Virus record (IMG/VR): IMGVR_UViG_3300035670_000153
Coordinates: 1-64,000 of that record
DNA from: a virus
Strand: one strand, 5' to 3'
DNA length: 64,000 bases
Shown here: positions 7,913-16,923 of the stretch, in pieces
Position numbering within the stretch: the stretch's first letter is position 1
Layout: every line of letters starts with the position of its first letter
The notes under the pieces: model-generated
Seen by the model: only the letters and a program-made list of their open reading frames with translations
What the model was told of the DNA's origin: nothing
The model's database searches: none
Made by a program: the position numbers and the translations under genes

Positions 7913-7941
7913 AAAAGGTAAGGGATTTACCCTCACCCTTT
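7913..7941 (-). terminator. Intrinsic terminator after the NAD salvage operon
   Basis: Minus-strand stem GGTGAGGG / CCCTTACC (one G-T pair) extended by A/T pairs and followed by a T-rich run. It separates nadV from the modification operon. The following -10-like TATAAT near 7890 has no good -35, so the promoter for 7856 is not clear. Confidence 0.7.
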
Positions 7942-7958
7942 ATTAATTGTATATTATA

Positions 7959-9680
7959 TTATTTCCCTAGATTTTTTCTAATTTCAGATAAATTTATTTC
8001 TCTTATAATTTTACCATCTATAAATACATCTGTCAAGACATTATCTGATTTACTATTTGATTCTTCTATTGTTAAGTTATCAATAGCTACTAAATCTCCT
8101 TTTTTATTTCTAACAACAGCTACTCTACCTGTTAAAGACTTTTTAAGTTTATCTGTATCAGTCACTGGGTCTTTGTATATATTGCGTTCTTCCCCATTAA
8201 TAACTACATGTGTTGATTTTAAAGCATACCCAAATGTATCACGGGTATTATATTGGTATGTAAAACTACCTATTCCAAACACCATATTTGTAGATGCAAA
8301 TCCTTTTTCTTTTAATCTACTACATATTATTTCACATCTTTCTAAAGTTATAGCATCACCATATATAGCTCCTATATGTGAATCTAATACCTTATACCCT
8401 TTTTCTGATATTGTTCCACCAAATATATCCCAAAGAATTTCTATTACACCTTTTTCTTCAAGGGTCAAAGTTGTTTCTTCACATGATGCAATAGATACTC
8501 CATCAATATAATAATATTGTTTATCATGTCTATTATATTCAATATCTATTTTTAATCTATAATATTTATCATTAAACTTAAAAATACCAGTATTCTCAGT
8601 ATATCCATGTTCCCCATGTGGAGTTTCATCACTAACTTCTTGTTCTAAAATCGATTTCATATATCTTTTAGCATCATCTAATGTCTTTACATATGTATCA
8701 GTTTCCATATCTACTATTTTAGCAGTTCCACAAATAATATCTTCTGGAATTCCACTATCAGGACGAATAACAACTTTCCCATCTCTTTGTAATATTTTAT
8801 TTTTTAATTTGCTTATTACATCAGTCAATACTTTCCATAAATCCCATGTATCACTTACAATTGATACAATGCCATTTGGGTGAACTTCTGTTATTAATCT
8901 TTTATATGACTCAAATTCATTTTCTCCATATGCACACATAACTGAATGTTCACTTGCTGGAACACTACAAGCAACCAATTCATTCTCAATATTAGCATTA
9001 TAATATTCTTCTAAAAATGATATTGCAGGGATTGTATCAGACCCTACAAAAGACAATAAATGACCTGCTCCACTACTTGATGCTGATTCTAGTGAACCCA
9101 TACCTCTCATGCTAAAATCATGACCTTGGAATGGTACAAATCCTGTATCTCCAATAGTTTCTATTGCATATTTATCCAAAATCTTCTTATATTGTAACGC
9201 AAGTGTAGCTGATGTACTAGGAATCCATAACTGACAAGACATAATTGTTTCAAGATAATTAGTTACCCAAAAAAATTCAGGTATTGTATTTTCAATAGTC
9301 AACATGGGTACTCTTAACGGAACTAATGTACCTTCTTCTATTGCTTTAATTTTTATAGGTAAATATCCTAATTTATGTAATGATATAATATGAGATGCAT
9401 CTGGCTCATTAACCCCTAATGCGTATTTAATTACTCTATTATATTCTTTAACTACTTCATTTATATCTCTATTAAAAAAATGTTCATTAAAATACTCAAT
9501 AAGATATTGTTTGATAAATGCTTGAAATCCAAATGCTACTACTTTATCTACTCCTTTAACTCTACTACCTCTAGGAGTCCAATTTGAATATACATATTCT
9601 GTACCTTCAGGATATTGTTTCAAATGAGAAACCTTATAAAAATCGCATAGTAATGTTGCTGGATAAATTGTTTTTGACAT
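7959..9680 (-). CDS. nadV: Nicotinamide phosphoribosyltransferase (NAMPT/NadV)
   Basis: 573 aa, above the usual 460-490, with an insertion in the middle. It converts nicotinamide and PRPP to NMN. Family landmarks: LCDFYKVSHLKQYP, SNWTPRGSR, GFQAFIKQY, FQGHDFSMRGMGS, the catalytic-His segment SVPASEHSVM and the PRPP-site RPDSG. Downstream of prs and an HAD phosphatase in one operon, so PRPP supply and NMN synthesis are coordinated. This would restore NAD+ drained by host defences or by the phage's own PARP, and supply its NAD-dependent ligase. No NMN adenylyltransferase was seen in the window, so the host enzyme or a gene outside may finish the path. Confidence 0.93.
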   Translation of the reverse strand: MSKTIYPATLLCDFYKVSHLKQYPEGTEYVYSNWTPRGSRVKGVDKVVAFGFQAFIKQYLIEYFNEHFFNRDINEVVKEYNRVIKYALGVNEPDASHIISLHKLGYLPIKIKAIEEGTLVPLRVPMLTIENTIPEFFWVTNYLETIMSCQLWIPSTSATLALQYKKILDKYAIETIGDTGFVPFQGHDFSMRGMGSLESASSSGAGHLLSFVGSDTIPAISFLEEYYNANIENELVACSVPASEHSVMCAYGENEFESYKRLITEVHPNGIVSIVSDTWDLWKVLTDVISKLKNKILQRDGKVVIRPDSGIPEDIICGTAKIVDMETDTYVKTLDDAKRYMKSILEQEVSDETPHGEHGYTENTGIFKFNDKYYRLKIDIEYNRHDKQYYYIDGVSIASCEETTLTLEEKGVIEILWDIFGGTISEKGYKVLDSHIGAIYGDAITLERCEIICSRLKEKGFASTNMVFGIGSFTYQYNTRDTFGYALKSTHVVINGEERNIYKDPVTDTDKLKKSLTGRVAVVRNKKGDLVAIDNLTIEESNSKSDNVLTDVFIDGKIIREINLSEIRKNLGK

Positions 9681-9697
9681 AATATTCCTCCTATAAT

Positions 9698-10099
9698 TTA
9701 TAATTTATCTTCCATTATTTTAACTGCGTCCAATAGAACACTATAAGCTGATTTTAAACCTGCTCTATCATCTAATAGTATATTGTAATAAACTTTTTTA
9801 CCTGTAAATTTTACAAAATCCATATTTTCGTTAATTCTATCAAATGGTATTTTATTGTCATATAAATAATCTTTAATTTTCATGTATTCATCTTCTCCAC
9901 AACATGTAAAAACTATAAAATGAGCACCAATATTATCGCATCTTTTTAATAATGCTATGATGTCTTCATATTTACGACCTTGTTTATGAAAATCATATAC
10001 TGTATCATCAAAATCATAAGCTATTATAATTTTACCATATTTTTCCCATTCTTTTACAAGTCTATTTACTTGATTTAATTCGTTTAAATAATAATCCAT
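9698..10099 (-). CDS. HAD-superfamily phosphatase
   Basis: 133 aa. Motif I is IAYDFDDTVYDF (nucleophile and acid Asp), followed by FIVFTCCG (motif II) and LLDDRAG (motif IV). It is short and lacks a cap, like phage 5'-nucleotidase or T4 Pseudomonas-type HAD proteins. Lying between prs and nadV, it might recycle pyrophosphate or nucleotide by-products of NAD+ salvage. SD AGAGG. Confidence 0.75.
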   Translation of the reverse strand: MDYYLNELNQVNRLVKEWEKYGKIIIAYDFDDTVYDFHKQGRKYEDIIALLKRCDNIGAHFIVFTCCGEDEYMKIKDYLYDNKIPFDRINENMDFVKFTGKKVYYNILLDDRAGLKSAYSVLLDAVKIMEDKL

Positions 10100-10108
10100 T
10101 AAATACCT

Positions 10109-10921
10109 CTAATCTAATTTTATTAATTTTTTATGTTCCCAATTATTCAATATGCTATCTGTAGTAAATATTTGAGATATTAAATCAGTTTTTAATAACT
10201 CCCCTTGATATATTGAATTTTCACAATGTGAAACGTACAAATATACATCATTAACACCTTGTTCTTTTAATTTCTCTGCTGACTTATAAAATGTAAATCC
10301 TTTTGAGCATAAATCATCAATAATCAATACATTTTTACCTTTAATATCTTCTGGTACATCTACTAATTCATATTCAATAATATCTCCTGTTTGTAAATCA
10401 CGTTTTTTATTACCATAGAAATATTTGGTGTTATTTGGTAATTTTAAAATTTCACTATACCTTTTACAAGCACCATTATCTGGGTAAAAAACATAATCAA
10501 TATCTTTGATACCAAAAATTGTCTTAATATATCTATTAAAATCTATTTCTACACATCTATCTAATAATGCAATAGATACATTTGAGTGAGGGTCTAATAC
10601 AGTAACTTTATTAAATTCTAATTTATTAATTAATTTACAAAAATATTTTAAAGTAAACATATAACCTTCTATTTTTCTATCCATTCTTGAATACGGTATG
10701 TATCTCATAATTAAATCAATTTTAGGATTGCTGAATGTGTCTTTTAAAAATTCTGTAGCCATAATTAATCTTGTAATATCCCCATCATAACTATATACAA
10801 AATTAATCATAAAATAATTATCTCTTACATTAAGTGCTTTTCGTAATTCATCTGTTTTAAATATTCTTTCGTTATTAGGAAAACAATCTAATCCTATCTC
10901 AACTCCATTTATTGAAACCAT
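10109..10921 (-). CDS. prs: Ribose-phosphate pyrophosphokinase-like protein (PRPP synthase)
   Basis: 270 aa, slightly shorter than cellular Prs (about 315). Landmarks: YIPYSRMDRK (ATP/ribose site; cellular Prs has PYARQDR), LDPHS, and the PRPP loop VLIIDDLCSKGFT. It makes PRPP from ribose 5-phosphate and ATP. It is first in the operon and feeds nadV downstream. SD AGGAGTGATA. Confidence 0.9.
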   Translation of the reverse strand: MVSINGVEIGLDCFPNNERIFKTDELRKALNVRDNYFMINFVYSYDGDITRLIMATEFLKDTFSNPKIDLIMRYIPYSRMDRKIEGYMFTLKYFCKLINKLEFNKVTVLDPHSNVSIALLDRCVEIDFNRYIKTIFGIKDIDYVFYPDNGACKRYSEILKLPNNTKYFYGNKKRDLQTGDIIEYELVDVPEDIKGKNVLIIDDLCSKGFTFYKSAEKLKEQGVNDVYLYVSHCENSIYQGELLKTDLISQIFTTDSILNNWEHKKLIKLD

Positions 10922-10958
10922 ATTATCACTCCTATTAATATATTTTGTATTACAATTA

Positions 10959-10987
10959 ATTTTAACACCTCCTACTTATAATGTCAA
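10959..10987 (-). promoter_or_regulatory. Sigma-A promoter TTGACA-17-TAAAAT for the NAD salvage operon
   Basis: The -35 is at 10987-10982 and the -10 at 10964-10959. The segment from spacer to -10 (AACACCTCCTACTT on the plus strand, 10964-10977) has an inverted copy at 11057-11070, so read-through RNA could form a long-range hairpin over the promoter. Confidence 0.85.
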
Positions 10988-11032
10988 GTATTATTTTTTA
11001 TTTACTATATTTTAAAAAATAATAAATTACCA

Positions 11033-11050
11033 TACGTCATTGAAAGACGT
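11033..11050 (-). terminator. Weak terminator-like hairpin
   Basis: Stem ACGTC / GACGT with a 7-nt loop, followed on the minus strand by an A/T-rich stretch with a T-run. It probably ends the operon whose last gene is at 11087. Confidence 0.4.
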
Positions 11051-11086
11051 TTAATTAAGTAGAAGGTGTTTTATATTATTGTTATT

Positions 11087-11644
11087 TTAATAATCAGATG
11101 GCAAGCTCCAAGACTCAACTAATCTTCTTGGTAGTTTTGATTGATGAACAGCAATTGTAGGTTCATAATACATAATTTCAGGTTTACCTGTTTCTTCATT
11201 AATTAACATTAGCCAAGTTGCACTAACACCATTTGATGTAAATAATCCATTTGGGTCAGCTTGTGGTAAAACATATGGATTTAATGCATCATATTCTCCA
11301 CCATCAACAAAATCTACTTTTTCAGGATTTGTATACTGTGTTGAATAGGGGAGTCCAAATCCCATACATCTACCTATATATACAAATTTTCCATTTAAAT
11401 TTTGACTATAAGCATAAGTTATTAATTTACTATTATCTCTTAATTCAAATATTTCTTTAGCCATTTTTTTCTCATAGAATTCTTTTATATCTGGCATTCC
11501 AATTTGATTGTTCATTTCGTTCATTATTTTCTTTGTAGTTTGTGCTTGTTGTACTTCTGAATCAACTGCAACTGTTGTTGTGCCATCACATCCAACTATA
11601 AATAATATTCCAATCACCATTACCAATAAAATTAATTTCTTCAT
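11087..11644 (-). CDS. Lipoprotein of unknown function
   Basis: 185 aa. MKKLILLVMVIGILFIVGC is a clear lipoprotein signal peptide with the lipobox IVGC, so the mature protein would be anchored outside the membrane by Cys19. The rest has no motif I recognise. Phage lipoproteins expressed with early genes are often superinfection-exclusion factors; that is a guess from type. SD AAGGAGG. Last gene of an operon rich in small membrane proteins. Confidence 0.75.
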   Translation of the reverse strand: MKKLILLVMVIGILFIVGCDGTTTVAVDSEVQQAQTTKKIMNEMNNQIGMPDIKEFYEKKMAKEIFELRDNSKLITYAYSQNLNGKFVYIGRCMGFGLPYSTQYTNPEKVDFVDGGEYDALNPYVLPQADPNGLFTSNGVSATWLMLINEETGKPEIMYYEPTIAVHQSKLPRRLVESWSLPSDY

Positions 11645-11656
11645 TATTATTCCTCC

Positions 11657-11992
11657 TTAGAATCCTCTTATTTGTATTAAAAATTGTTTTAAACCAGAAC
11701 TTTCAATATTACTACTATCAAAATTAGCAAATTTATCTCTTATTAAATTAGCAATTGCCATTTTTGCAACTTCATCGGTTTCCATTTCATATTCATACTT
11801 ATATTTACTTAAATCTGAAATCATACCCTCTATATAACTTTTATTCTCTTTGAATATCTCTCTTTGGATATTTGCTTTACGAACTCCAAAGAATTCATAA
11901 AATTTTAAATCCAATAATCCACTTCCAAACGCAATACCAATTAATAAAGCTATAATTAATATTGTAATTCCAATAATTTTCATAATATGCAT
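11657..11992 (-). CDS. Membrane-anchored small protein
   Basis: 111 aa. One hydrophobic helix at about residues 4-26, then a charged, helical domain with TDEVAKMAIANLIRDKF. N-terminal anchor with the bulk outside or inside not decided. SD AGGAG 8 nt before the ATG. It directly precedes the lipoprotein gene (12 bp gap). Confidence 0.6.
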   Translation of the reverse strand: MHIMKIIGITILIIALLIGIAFGSGLLDLKFYEFFGVRKANIQREIFKENKSYIEGMISDLSKYKYEYEMETDEVAKMAIANLIRDKFANFDSSNIESSGLKQFLIQIRGF

Positions 11993-12045
11993 TGTGTTTT
12001 CTCCTTTTTATTTTTGGTTTATTATATATTTTAAAAATCTAAATT

Positions 12046-12747
12046 TTATCTTCTAAATAATCTATTCAATAATCCATTATTATTTATTTTTTCTTCTTTA
12101 AAATTTTCTAAAAAAGAAGGAAATTCATTTAGCAAATCATTATATAATTCTTCATCTGACATATTTGATAAATCATTTACATTGAAAAAATCAGCATTAT
12201 CATTTATTCTCCCACTCATGTTATCTAATTTCTTTAAGAAATCAAATTCTTCACTTCCAATACCTATAAATTGCCAAAATATTTTTTGATTTGATGATTG
12301 TTTAAGTATGATTTCTGTTTCATGTTTATCTGTATTATCTCCGTCTGTAATAAAAATATTAAAAACAGGTATTGTAGTATTTTTATGTTGATTAAGAATT
12401 GCTTCAATTACAGGACTATAACTTGTCCCTCCCTTAACATATCCTGTATCTACAATTTTACTTTTAACATATCCTTCATAGTTATCAAGTTTTACTGGTT
12501 CTAATCTTGAATAATTATAATTGAAAATATACATATCTAATTCTTTATCATCATCAAACACACTTGCTAACGGATAAATACGTTCTACAACATCTTGCAT
12601 TTTACCACTTATATATCTGTTATGCATACTTCCAGAAACATCTAAAATTAAATTCACTTTTGCAATTATATTTGTTTCAGGTTTAAATTTTTTCTTTAGA
12701 CATATTTTTACTTTTTCTTCTCTTTCTTTGATTAAATTTATGCTCAT
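12046..12747 (-). CDS. von Willebrand factor A domain protein (TerY/TerF-like)
   Basis: 233 aa. Complete metal-ion-dependent adhesion site: LDVSGSM, then GGTSYSP and ITDGDNTD. The domain fills residues about 25-190, followed by an acidic helical tail. Related proteins are found in tellurium-resistance-type operons, where they scaffold stress complexes. Substrate unknown. It is distinct from the vWA domain of the TROVE protein at 57770. SD AAAAGGAG. Confidence 0.8.
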   Translation of the reverse strand: MSINLIKEREEKVKICLKKKFKPETNIIAKVNLILDVSGSMHNRYISGKMQDVVERIYPLASVFDDDKELDMYIFNYNYSRLEPVKLDNYEGYVKSKIVDTGYVKGGTSYSPVIEAILNQHKNTTIPVFNIFITDGDNTDKHETEIILKQSSNQKIFWQFIGIGSEEFDFLKKLDNMSGRINDNADFFNVNDLSNMSDEELYNDLLNEFPSFLENFKEEKINNNGLLNRLFRR

Positions 12748-12765
12748 TTTATCTTCTCCTTTTTA

Positions 12766-12954
12766 TTATTTCCTGCCTATTATTAATGCTGAAAAAGTTG
12801 TTGATACAACATATCCTGATGATGATGATGTTGAATATTGAATTTCTACATCACATCCTTTCTTTTGAAGTTCTACAATGTCGGTGTTTAATTTGCTTTG
12901 AAATTCTTTAATATCTATACTTGAAATTACACTTGTAGCATTTATTTGTTTCAA
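12766..12954 (-). CDS. Hypothetical protein (62 aa, TTG start)
   Basis: TTG start with AAAGGAG 8-9 nt upstream. Contains one Cys and a Ser-rich beta segment (YSTSSSSGYVVSTTFSALIIG). It precedes the vWA gene by 18 bp, so a joint role is possible, but no function is recognised. Confidence 0.5.
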   Translation of the reverse strand: MKQINATSVISSIDIKEFQSKLNTDIVELQKKGCDVEIQYSTSSSSGYVVSTTFSALIIGRK

Positions 12955-12969
12955 AATTAACCACTCCTT

Positions 12970-13146
12970 TTATTTATTATTTTCATTCAATCTATCAATT
13001 GCTTTTTCTAATTTATTCCATGCTTTTACTACCTCATCATTTTGTTTTTTATTAGCTAAATATTTTAATTGCACAGCGTTTTGTATTAATCTAATAATTT
13101 GAGTTAATATTAATATAGTAATCATAATTGTAAAATATATATTCAT
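12970..13146 (-). CDS. Small membrane protein (58 aa)
   Basis: ATG at 13146 with GGTGAG upstream, inside the end of the preceding gene. An N-terminal hydrophobic helix (residues 2-20) is followed by a charged helix, KKQNDEVVKAWNKLEKAIDRL. Looks like a membrane-anchored coiled-coil peptide. Confidence 0.5.
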   Translation of the reverse strand: MNIYFTIMITILILTQIIRLIQNAVQLKYLANKKQNDEVVKAWNKLEKAIDRLNENNK

Positions 13147-13152
13147 TTACTA

Positions 13153-13614
13153 TTACTCACCTTCTAATTCTAGTTTATTTTTTAAAATAGTTATTTGATT
13201 TTTTATAAAATCTATAAATTGTTCTCTAATTTCTGAGTTTAAAAAATCATAAACATTATCAGGTGTTTCAATCTTCATCCATTTCACTCTTTCTCCATTA
13301 TTATGATTATTTAAAAATTCCTCCATTTCTTTTAATGATTTTAATGAATAAAAATTTTCCTCAATTAATGTACGCTTATCAATCATATTTACCCTCTCTT
13401 CATTTAATATTTTCATTTGTTCATTTAATCTTTTGAATAATTCTAACCATTTGTCATCTTCTGCATAAAATAAGTTTTCTTTTTTCTCTCGTGCATATTT
13501 ATCAAATTCTCTACCAATTATGTAATATAGTTGACCAAATCTTAAATCTTGATTAGATTTCCAAAATGTATTTAGTTCTTTAATTATTGGGTCTATTCGA
13601 TTTATATCTCGCAT
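13153..13614 (-). CDS. Hypothetical protein (153 aa)
   Basis: Soluble, mostly helical, with many charged residues (DKYAREKKENLFYAEDDKWLELFKRLNEQMK). SD TGGAGG. No domain recognised. In the operon from 14854 to 11087. Confidence 0.5.
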   Translation of the reverse strand: MRDINRIDPIIKELNTFWKSNQDLRFGQLYYIIGREFDKYAREKKENLFYAEDDKWLELFKRLNEQMKILNEERVNMIDKRTLIEENFYSLKSLKEMEEFLNNHNNGERVKWMKIETPDNVYDFLNSEIREQFIDFIKNQITILKNKLELEGE

Positions 13615-13627
13615 AATTAACCTCCAA

Positions 13628-13774
13628 TTAATTTTTATTTATTGATTTATTTAATCTATTTATGATTATGCCTCCAATAACTAAATTAACACCCATATTT
13701 AACAAATCATAATCATTATTACTTAATCCAATAAAATTAAGTATGATACCTATCATAGTTAATATAGCTCCCAT
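13628..13774 (-). CDS. Small membrane protein (48 aa)
   Basis: ATG at 13774 with GGGGTG 8 nt upstream. Two hydrophobic segments (residues 2-16 and 29-39) around a polar NNDYDLLN turn. No function recognised. Its SD and tight packing support it as a gene. Confidence 0.5.
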   Translation of the reverse strand: MGAILTMIGIILNFIGLSNNDYDLLNMGVNLVIGGIIINRLNKSINKN

Positions 13775-13786
13775 ATAACACACCCC

Positions 13787-14047
13787 TTATATAAATTTTT
13801 TCAATATAGAATCAATTAATGCTATTATAAACACTATTATGAATACGCTTATAATTATTCCTGTAGATATCCATATTGGGCTTAATACCCACCACCATGA
13901 CCAATCAATATTATTAGTTAATTTTAATACTATAAATATTATTGTTAATAATCCTGATAGACTACTTTTATTATTATTGGTGTTAGTGTTAGTATTATTA
14001 GTATTATTTGGGGATTCTGTATTTGTATTATTTGTAATATTTTCCAT
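13787..14047 (-). CDS. Transmembrane protein similar to the phage 'Fragile-X-F' family
   Basis: 86 aa. A low-complexity Asn/Thr head (residues 1-28) is followed by LTIIFIVLKLTNNIDWSWWW and VLSPIWI, the hallmark of a small membrane family common in phages (often named transmembrane Fragile-X-F-associated), then a second hydrophobic helix. Function is not known for the family. Confidence 0.6.
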   Translation of the reverse strand: MENITNNTNTESPNNTNNTNTNTNNNKSSLSGLLTIIFIVLKLTNNIDWSWWWVLSPIWISTGIIISVFIIVFIIALIDSILKKFI

Positions 14048-14075
14048 GTGTCCTCCTTTACCTATATTATTTTTA

Positions 14076-14282
14076 TTATTGATAATTTTCTTCTAAATAT
14101 TTTTCATATTCTTTAATTAATAAATTATATATTTCAATATTATTTTTTACTATTTTAGTATATTTAGATTGTTCATATCCATTTTTTATTCTATTGTCAC
14201 TGATTTTATCTATTTTTATAAATTCACACAAATCAAATTTTAATATTGATATTGTTGTTATTATAATTGATTTAGGTATCAT
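14076..14282 (-). CDS. Hypothetical protein (68 aa)
   Basis: Start overlaps the upstream stop by 4 bp (ATGA type). Ile-rich head and a helical, Lys/Glu/Tyr-rich tail. No motif recognised. Confidence 0.4.
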   Translation of the reverse strand: MIPKSIIITTISILKFDLCEFIKIDKISDNRIKNGYEQSKYTKIVKNNIEIYNLLIKEYEKYLEENYQ

Positions 14283-14683
14283 TTTACACCATTACTTTCT
14301 AATTTAATACATTCAATATTTTTGATATCATAATAATTTGGTTCTAGATTGTGTTTTTTTATCCATCCATGAAATACTAAATTTAAAGCATTAGATAATT
14401 CTTTAACTTGTTCATCAGGTAAATCTAAAAGATAATCTTCTAATTCACATTCTCCTATTTCATCATTTACTTGATTATTAACATCTTCTAATATACTATC
14501 AACATCTATTGCATTTTCACTTAGTTCTCTATGTATTACAAATCCTATAAAGATATGTTTTATATCAGCATCATTATCTATGTAATATTCTTTACCTGCT
14601 CTTATAGCATCTATTTTTGTAGGATATACATCGCATACATTTTCCCAATAATCCTTATTATTACTAAACGTCCATCCATTCAT
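14279..14683 (-). CDS. Hypothetical acidic protein (134 aa)
   Basis: The N-terminus resembles small phage proteins that begin with a Trp-x-Phe and carry an AIRAGKEYY motif; the middle is strongly acidic. SD GGAG. No function recognised. Confidence 0.5.
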   Translation of the reverse strand: MNGWTFSNNKDYWENVCDVYPTKIDAIRAGKEYYIDNDADIKHIFIGFVIHRELSENAIDVDSILEDVNNQVNDEIGECELEDYLLDLPDEQVKELSNALNLVFHGWIKKHNLEPNYYDIKNIECIKLESNGVK

Positions 14684-14704
14684 ATTTATTCTCCATTCAG
14701 CATA

Positions 14705-14854
14705 TTATTTAACAGTATTATATACTACTATTGTCATTGCCATCATACAAATAATCATATATATAATTGCACTTTTATTTTTACCTTTTTCGGTTAACAC
14801 AGTTCCTATTCCTATGCATATAAAACAACTAATTAATAAAATCAAATCTAACAT
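14705..14854 (-). CDS. Small membrane protein (49 aa)
   Basis: ATG at 14854 with TTGGAG upstream. Two hydrophobic helices (residues 2-18 and 27-46) joined by a TEKGKNKS turn. First gene after the promoter at 14916-14944. Confidence 0.5.
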   Translation of the reverse strand: MLDLILLISCFICIGIGTVLTEKGKNKSAIIYMIICMMAMTIVVYNTVK

Positions 14855-14913
14855 TATATTTTCTCCAATCATTTTTTATATTTTCTCCAATCACTTGTTT
14901 GTTTTCTATAATT

Positions 14914-14982
14914 AAAGTATAAACTAAATCCAATCATTTGTCAATACATTAACTTAAATAATTTTTATTTAGTTTATACTTT
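14914..14982 (-). promoter_or_regulatory. Promoter TTGACA-17-TATACT inside a 16-bp inverted repeat
   Basis: The -35 is at 14944-14939 and the -10 at 14921-14916; the promoter drives 14854 to 11087. Perfect arms AAAGTATAAACTAAAT (14914-14929) and ATTTAGTTTATACTTT (14967-14982) enclose the -35, and one arm holds the -10. Only RNA coming from the upstream gene can form the full stem, so it may also end that operon. Confidence 0.8.
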
Positions 14983-14987
14983 TTGTT

Positions 14988-15200
14988 TTAATGTTTAATC
15001 TTTCTTTTTATCCATTTAATACTAATATCTCCAACACTATATGCGAATATTAATAATAGAACTAATGCAACACTTATTATTAATGTTGGTATAAACGATA
15101 TATTTAAAGCCAAGTAACCAATGCCCAAAGTTAAACTAACTAATATTGAAACTAAAATGATTCCCCATAAAATAGTTCCTATGCTACATAATAATTTCAT
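14988..15200 (-). CDS. Small membrane protein (70 aa)
   Basis: Two long hydrophobic helices (about 5-33 and 35-55) and a basic tail WIKRKIKH. ATGA overlap with the upstream gene. Last gene of its operon. Confidence 0.5.
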   Translation of the reverse strand: MKLLCSIGTILWGIILVSILVSLTLGIGYLALNISFIPTLIISVALVLLLIFAYSVGDISIKWIKRKIKH

Positions 15201-15568
15201 AAATCCTCTTTTTCATAATAACCTTTTATTACCCATTTACCTCGTAATTCATCTAATGTCATATTCTTAAAATTTCTATTATAAGTTTTATTTGTAACTA
15301 AAGAAATACAATCATCTTCATCTAATATGGTGTTAGAATATACATAAATAATTTCAGAAATATCAAATTCTTTTAATTTTTGTTTTGGTTTTATGATTTC
15401 CCATGTTTCATTTTTTAATTCTAAGAATATTAATACTTCATTATCTTCACACCAACGTATAGTATAAGATTCACCTGTTTTAGCAACATATACTTCTGCC
15501 CCTTTATTATTTTTAGCTTTCAATTTTTTATTATTAAGCAGTTCCTTTGCCATTTCTAATCTATTCAT
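15197..15568 (-). CDS. Hypothetical protein (123 aa)
   Basis: The ATG at 15568 is at a better distance from AAGGAG than the GTG at 15580. Lys-rich helix first, then a beta-rich part (AEVYVAKTGESYTIRWCEDN) like a small SH3-type fold. No function recognised. Confidence 0.5.
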   Translation of the reverse strand: MNRLEMAKELLNNKKLKAKNNKGAEVYVAKTGESYTIRWCEDNEVLIFLELKNETWEIIKPKQKLKEFDISEIIYVYSNTILDEDDCISLVTNKTYNRNFKNMTLDELRGKWVIKGYYEKEDL

Positions 15569-15576
15569 GTTATTAT

Positions 15577-15867
15577 TCACTCCTTATCATATGTTAATAT
15601 TATAAATAATTCTACCATATATTCCTCGTAATTAATTTTGCCTGTTAAATATTTACGTTGAACTTTGTCTGATTCTTCATTTGGTATGAACCCATTGCTT
15701 AAAAGGTCATAATTAAAATATTCTATAATTGTTTCTATTTCTTGATATGTAAATTTATTTAATTTTCTAATGTTATCAAATTCTACAAATCTAATATTGC
15801 TATGTATTTGTTGAATTATTTTAAATATTATAATCAGAACACATAAAACTAACATAAAAACTAACAA
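15577..15867 (-). CDS. Membrane-anchored hypothetical protein (96 aa)
   Basis: TTG start (TAGGT SD). N-terminal hydrophobic helix at residues 1-17, then a soluble helical domain. Overlaps the next gene by ATGA. No function recognised. Confidence 0.45.
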   Translation of the reverse strand: MLVFMLVLCVLIIIFKIIQQIHSNIRFVEFDNIRKLNKFTYQEIETIIEYFNYDLLSNGFIPNEESDKVQRKYLTGKINYEEYMVELFIILTYDKE

Positions 15868-15875
15868 TATATTAC

Positions 15876-16097
15876 CTACTTTCTATAAATAAAATTTTCT
15901 ACTATTTTGAATTCATTACAATATGTACCTGCTTTATTTCCTTTACATTTACCAATATCTTTTTGACAATATTCGCATTCTTCAAAATTCTGAGTGATAT
16001 TATATTCTCGATTTGTATTAGGATAAATAATAATTTCTCCATTTATTCTTTCAAAGTAATTCCTTATGGCAGTGTTTTTCTTTTCATTCATAACCAT
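15876..16097 (-). CDS. Small cysteine-rich protein (73 aa)
   Basis: SD AAGGAG. Four cysteines in CEYCQKDIGKC and a further YC give a small metal-binding pattern. First gene behind the promoter at 16163-16191. No function recognised. Confidence 0.5.
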   Translation of the reverse strand: MVMNEKKNTAIRNYFERINGEIIIYPNTNREYNITQNFEECEYCQKDIGKCKGNKAGTYCNEFKIVENFIYRK

Positions 16098-16162
16098 TTT
16101 TAATACACTCCTTTTTAGTTTTTAGTTTTTATTTTGGATTTATTTATTTACCTTACAATATA

Positions 16163-16238
16163 ATAATATACTAAATAAATTACAATGTCAATAGTTATTT
16201 TAAAATAATTATTATTTGTTATCTATTTAGTATATTAT
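16163..16238 (-). promoter_or_regulatory. Promoter TTGACA-17-TATTAT inside a 15-bp inverted repeat
   Basis: The -35 is at 16191-16186 and the -10 at 16168-16163; the promoter drives 16097 to 14988. Perfect arms ATAATATACTAAATA (16163-16177) and TATTTAGTATATTAT (16224-16238) have the -35 in the loop and the -10 in one arm, the same design as at 14914-14982. Confidence 0.8.
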
Positions 16239-16247
16239 TTTAATTTA

Positions 16248-16913
16248 TTATAATTCTATAATCCTATCATATAATACGGTATGTTTATCATCTATTCTTT
16301 TATCCATATGAAAATGACCAAAATACCAGTGTTTATAATTTAATCTACTTTCTAAATCATCAAAGAAAGTATTGAGCTTTTCATCTTGTGGAATGAATCC
16401 GAATAAATGAATTAAATTTGTTGTAGTTGTATGAGTTAATACATAATCAACTTTCCAATTATTATTATTTAAATTGAGTATAGCTTCATCATATTCTTTT
16501 TGATTAGGTAATTCATCTTCCCACCAACTAACATTTTTTACTCTATACTTTCTATCTATTGAATAAGCTCCACCCATTGTAAAAAATTTCTTATTTTCTA
16601 TGGTAAATATTTGACCTCTCATAAGATGATATATTGATTTTGATATTTTATGTATTTTACCACCATTCCAAAGATGTATTGGATATTTGTTTATTTCAGG
16701 CATTCGTTCATGATTCCCATCTACAAATAATGTTGTATAGGGTTGTTTATTTAAAAAAGATTGTATAAATTTATCATTTTTACCTTTATCCCATACCCCT
16801 CCAAAATCACCACATATAATTAGATAATCTTTTTTTGTTAATCCTTCTGTATTCAATTTATTTAACTTATCATAATCAATTACTCCATGTAAATCACCTG
16901 TAACAAATATCAT
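16248..16913 (-). CDS. Calcineurin-like metallophosphoesterase
   Basis: 221 aa. Motifs GDLHG, ICGDFGGVWD, DGNHE and a C-terminal GHFHMD. Resembles phage phosphoesterases of the serine/threonine phosphatase fold; substrate unknown. SD AAGGAG. Last gene of the operon started by the Thg1-like gene. Confidence 0.85.
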   Translation of the reverse strand: MIFVTGDLHGVIDYDKLNKLNTEGLTKKDYLIICGDFGGVWDKGKNDKFIQSFLNKQPYTTLFVDGNHERMPEINKYPIHLWNGGKIHKISKSIYHLMRGQIFTIENKKFFTMGGAYSIDRKYRVKNVSWWEDELPNQKEYDEAILNLNNNNWKVDYVLTHTTTTNLIHLFGFIPQDEKLNTFFDDLESRLNYKHWYFGHFHMDKRIDDKHTVLYDRIIEL

Positions 16914-16923
16914 ATTTATCTCC